Source of the DNA: Actinomycetales bacterium
GTDB lineage: Bacteria; Actinomycetota; Actinomycetes; Actinomycetales; Cellulomonadaceae
Assembly (NCBI GenBank): GCA_015655615.1
Contig: JAATES010000308.1
Location: forward strand, 1-8,244
Reading direction: 5' to 3'
Length of the DNA: 8,244 nucleotides
Shown here: positions 6,611-8,244 of the stretch, piece by piece
How the letters are laid out: the number at the start of each line of letters is the position of its first letter
Position numbering within the stretch: position 1 is the stretch's first letter
Made by a program: the position numbers and the translations under genes
Notes under the pieces: model-generated
Told to the model about the DNA's origin: nothing
What the model saw: only the letters and a program-made list of their open reading frames with translations
Database searches by the model: none

Positions 6611-7408
6611 GTGAGCGCGCCAGTCTTCGTCCTCGCGTCCGAGGCCGCCGGGTCCGCATGTGCGGGAGACCTGCTCATGGTGGACGGGCCGGAAGGTCGG
6701 CATGCGGCAGTGGTCCAGCGCCGCGGACCGGGGGAGGCGATCGACCTCGTCGATGGTCGTGGTGTGCGGTTGCGCGGAATCATCTGCTCGGTCGCGGGAT
6801 CATCCGTGACGGTTCGGGTCGCACAGGTCGTCCGTGAGCCTGCTCCCGCCGTGGAGGTAGTGCTGGTGCAGGCATTGGCCAAGGGGGACCGTGATGAACG
6901 GGCCGTGGAATCGGCGACCGAGTTGGGTGCCGACCGCATCGTCCCGTGGCAGGCGGACCGTTCCGTCGTCCAGTGGCGCGGGGATCGCGGTGTCAAGGGC
7001 AGAGCGAAGTGGGCCGGGGTCGTGCGGGCTGCGACCAAGCAGTCCCGCCGGGCATGGGAACCTGCCGTGGACGCGCTGGTCACCACTGCGGCGCTCACGG
7101 ACCTCATCGTGGAGGTGGTGGCCGCTGGGGGGACCGCCATGGTGCTGCACGAATCAGCTGTGATAGGGCTCCCGGAGGCGGAACTGCCCTCGGTACCGGT
7201 GGCAGCTGTCGCCGGTGCCTCCCTGCCGATGACGGTGCTGGTGGTCGTCGGCCCGGAGGGTGGAATCAGCCAGCCCGAGATCGACGCGTTCCATGCCGCG
7301 GGCGCCATTGCGGTACGCCTGGGCCCGCACATCCTTCGAACCTCGACGGCAGGTCCCGCAGCGATCGCCGTGCTCAGTGCTCGGCTCGGCCGGTGGTCCG
7401 GGCAGTAG
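6611..7408 (+). CDS. rsmE: 16S rRNA (uracil-1498 N3)-methyltransferase RsmE
   Basis: A 265-residue SPOUT methyltransferase that uses S-adenosylmethionine to methylate N3 of U1498 in helix 44 of 16S rRNA in the assembled 30S subunit. The N-terminal PUA-like domain (about 1-75) shows VDGPEGRHAAVVQRRGPGE, the family's RNA-binding pattern with the conserved arginine-histidine. The C-terminal knotted domain has VVVGPEGGIS (GPEGG at 214-218) and LGPHILRTSTAG (237-248), the SAM-binding loops. RTSTAG replaces the RTETA of E. coli; as far as I know the Ser form is common in actinobacteria. The GTG start is 8 bases after the dnaJ stop and has only a weak GGCAGG before it, so translation is probably coupled to dnaJ. 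Its TAG stop codon forms part of the next gene's -10 box. Confidence 0.94.
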   Translation: MSAPVFVLASEAAGSACAGDLLMVDGPEGRHAAVVQRRGPGEAIDLVDGRGVRLRGIICSVAGSSVTVRVAQVVREPAPAVEVVLVQALAKGDRDERAVESATELGADRIVPWQADRSVVQWRGDRGVKGRAKWAGVVRAATKQSRRAWEPAVDALVTTAALTDLIVEVVAAGGTAMVLHESAVIGLPEAELPSVPVAAVAGASLPMTVLVVVGPEGGISQPEIDAFHAAGAIAVRLGPHILRTSTAGPAAIAVLSARLGRWSGQ

Positions 7409-7411
7409 GCT
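7406..7411 (+). promoter_or_regulatory. Predicted -10 box of a leaderless promoter for the HIT gene
   Basis: TAGGCT is followed by 6 bases and then the ATG at 7418. It is identical to the box before the DUF3097 gene and sits at nearly the same distance from the start codon. Its TAG is also the stop codon of rsmE. No Shine-Dalgarno sequence precedes the ATG and no clear -35 box is seen. Confidence 0.6.
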
Positions 7412-7417
7412 GGCACC

Positions 7418-7774
7418 ATGACTGCTCGGATTATGGAGGCTGACTGCCTCTTCTGCAAGATCGTCGCCGGCAGCATTCCGGCCGATGTCGTCACGGAGAC
7501 GGAGCGCGTGATCGGATTCCGTGACATCGACCCGCAGGCGCCGGTGCACGTGCTGGTGGTCCCCAAGGAGCACTACGGCGACGTGGCTCAGGTGGCAGCG
7601 GCGGACCCGGCATTGCTGGCCGAGGTCATCACCGTCGCGGACCAGATCGCGGGCAGTCTGGCCGATGGCCAGTTCCGACTGATCTTCAATTCCGGACCGC
7701 ACGCGGGCCAGAGTGTGTTCCATGTGCATGCGCACGTCCTGGCCGGAGCCAAGCTGGGGTGGAGTCCGGCGTGA
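7418..7774 (+). CDS. HIT-family (histidine triad) nucleotide hydrolase/transferase
   Basis: A 118-residue protein of the HINT branch of the histidine triad superfamily. The triad HVHAHVL gives H102, H104 and H106, with H104 the expected nucleophile by comparison with HINT1. DCLFCKIVAGSIPAD at the N-terminus, VHVLVVPKEHYGD in the middle and NSGPHAGQSVFHVHAH are classic for this family. C10 and C13 form a CXXC pair which in related HIT proteins binds zinc together with histidines. HINT proteins hydrolyse purine nucleotide phosphoramidates such as AMP-lysine; the true substrate here is not known. The ATG at 7418 is preferred because of the leaderless promoter; a second in-frame ATG at 7433 would give a protein starting at MEADCLFC and cannot be ruled out. 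It lies 9 bases after rsmE, so read-through from the heat-shock unit may add to its own promoter. Confidence 0.94.
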   Translation: MTARIMEADCLFCKIVAGSIPADVVTETERVIGFRDIDPQAPVHVLVVPKEHYGDVAQVAAADPALLAEVITVADQIAGSLADGQFRLIFNSGPHAGQSVFHVHAHVLAGAKLGWSPA

Positions 7775-7818
7775 ACGCATTCCGGTGATCATGCCAGCAC
7801 GCGATGATGCGGTGTCGA

Positions 7819-7824
7819 TACGAT
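7819..7824 (+). promoter_or_regulatory. Possible -10 box upstream of phoH
   Basis: TACGAT fits TANNNT and lies in the 101-base gap between the HIT gene and phoH. Transcription from it would start near 7831 and leave about 45 bases before the phoH ATG at 7876. No -35 match is visible, so support is modest. The rest of the gap (7775-7875) shows no terminator or RNA gene that I can recognise. Confidence 0.4.
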
Positions 7825-7879
7825 GAAGGCCACAGCCACCGCACACGGACGGAGAATCTCGGCACCCGCCGGCTCATGA
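7823..7879 (+). CDS. Possible 18-codon leader ORF overlapping the phoH start
   Basis: An ATG at 7823 opens a frame encoding MKATATAHGRRISAPAGS and stops with TGA at 7877-7879. That stop overlaps the phoH ATG as ATGA, the arrangement used for translational coupling. phoH itself has no Shine-Dalgarno sequence at a normal distance (the nearest GGAG, 7851-7854, ends 21 bases before its ATG). Against the idea, the small ORF has no ribosome binding site, and its ATG overlaps the candidate -10 box, so it would need a transcript that starts further upstream. It may be chance. Confidence 0.2.
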   Translation: MKATATAHGRRISAPAGS

Positions 7880-8244
7880 GCAGCACACCACACCCTCTGG
7901 CGACCACGCGAGTCGACCATCACCTCCTCGTTCCCGCCGGCACCGACATGTCGGCGTTGCTCGGCCCTGGGGACAGCGTGCTCCGGGCGATCGAAGCGGG
8001 ATTTGAACGAGTGGATCTCCACGTGCGCGGCAATGAGATCACGTTGTCCGGTCCGTCGGGGGACGTCGCGCTGTGTGCGCAACTCATCGAGGAGCTCATC
8101 GGTGTGGTCGACCTGGGCACCACCTTGTCACCCGAGGTCGTCACGCGATCGGTCGAGATGCTCACCCAGGCCTCCGCGTCCCGGCCCGCCGAGGTGCTGA
8201 CGGTCAACATCGTGTCGAACCGCGGCCGGTCGATCAGGCCGAAG
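7876..8244 (+). CDS. phoH: PhoH-family ATPase, N-terminal part (runs off the window)
   Basis: An open frame of 123 codons from ATG at 7876 to the window end without a stop. The protein shows DMSALLGPGDSVLRAIEAGF, then VDLHVRGNEITLSGPSGDVA, and ends with VLTVNIVSNRGRSIRPK. This is the N-terminal region of the PhoH family (YbeZ/PhoH-like), whose RGNEI and RGR-I-PKT segments precede the P-loop ATPase domain; the Walker A motif would lie just past the window. PhoH proteins are cytoplasmic P-loop ATPases, with proposed roles in RNA metabolism or ribosome maturation; in many genomes ybeY (an rRNA endonuclease) follows phoH. In-frame ATGs at 7804 and 7807 would add about 23 residues with no family resemblance, so 7876 is preferred, although it has no good ribosome binding site. 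Confidence 0.92.
   Translation, partial: MSSTPHPLATTRVDHHLLVPAGTDMSALLGPGDSVLRAIEAGFERVDLHVRGNEITLSGPSGDVALCAQLIEELIGVVDLGTTLSPEVVTRSVEMLTQASASRPAEVLTVNIVSNRGRSIRPK

Noticed and set aside
6568..7566. 332-codon - strand frame opposite rsmE and the HIT gene
   Set aside because: It is dominated by Ser, Thr, Ala and Arg without motifs and lies opposite two clear genes.
7775..7875. Terminator or small RNA in the longest gap
   Set aside because: I found no stem-loop followed by a T-run and no tRNA-like or conserved RNA pattern there.
1..8244. Mobile element, CRISPR array, toxin-antitoxin pair or defence system
   Set aside because: There is no transposase or integrase motif, no regularly spaced repeat array, no terminal inverted repeats and no known defence domain; all genes fit a chromosomal core block apart from the acyltransferase.

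Overview
This is a high-GC, densely coded window from an actinobacterium. All genes lie on the + strand and are separated by short gaps, and several start with GTG. Two promoters have the actinobacterial leaderless form, a TANNNT box 6-7 bases before the start codon. The gene order lepA - hemW - (acyltransferase) - DUF3097 - hrcA - dnaJ - rsmE - HIT - phoH, the DUF3097 protein and the DnaJ type all point to Actinomycetota. I cannot place it more precisely from the sequence alone.

Layout. 1-134 is the 3' end of lepA (elongation factor 4). 145-1410 is hemW, a radical SAM heme chaperone. 1453-3420 encodes a large membrane O-acyltransferase (acyltransferase-3 domain joined to an extracytoplasmic SGNH domain); it is the one gene here that is not a usual housekeeping member of the neighbourhood. 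3476-4339 encodes a DUF3097 protein, apparently from its own leaderless promoter. A CIRCE operator at 4342-4368 precedes hrcA (4400-5446), its heat-shock repressor, followed by dnaJ (5484-6602), rsmE (6611-7408), a HIT-family hydrolase (7418-7774, with its own leaderless promoter) and the 5' part of phoH (7876 to the window end). No stretch over 300 bases lacks a gene; the longest gap is 7775-7875.

How the genes work together. The centre is a heat-shock unit: HrcA binds CIRCE and represses its own gene and probably dnaJ and rsmE, which follow at 37 and 8 bases. DnaJ is the Hsp70 co-chaperone, RsmE methylates 16S rRNA, and LepA also acts on ribosomes, so protein folding and ribosome upkeep run through the block. 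HemW handles heme; the acyltransferase probably modifies a cell-envelope polymer.

Novelty. I see no new multi-gene system, mobile element, CRISPR array or defence locus. The points most worth a second look are small: stop codons that double as -10 boxes of the next promoter (4337-4342 and 7406-7411), a perfect 14-bp palindrome beside the DUF3097 promoter, a possible degenerate TOPRIM-like fold in the DUF3097 protein, a Gly-to-Cys change in the first DnaJ zinc-binding repeat, and a possible 18-codon leader ORF overlapping the phoH start.
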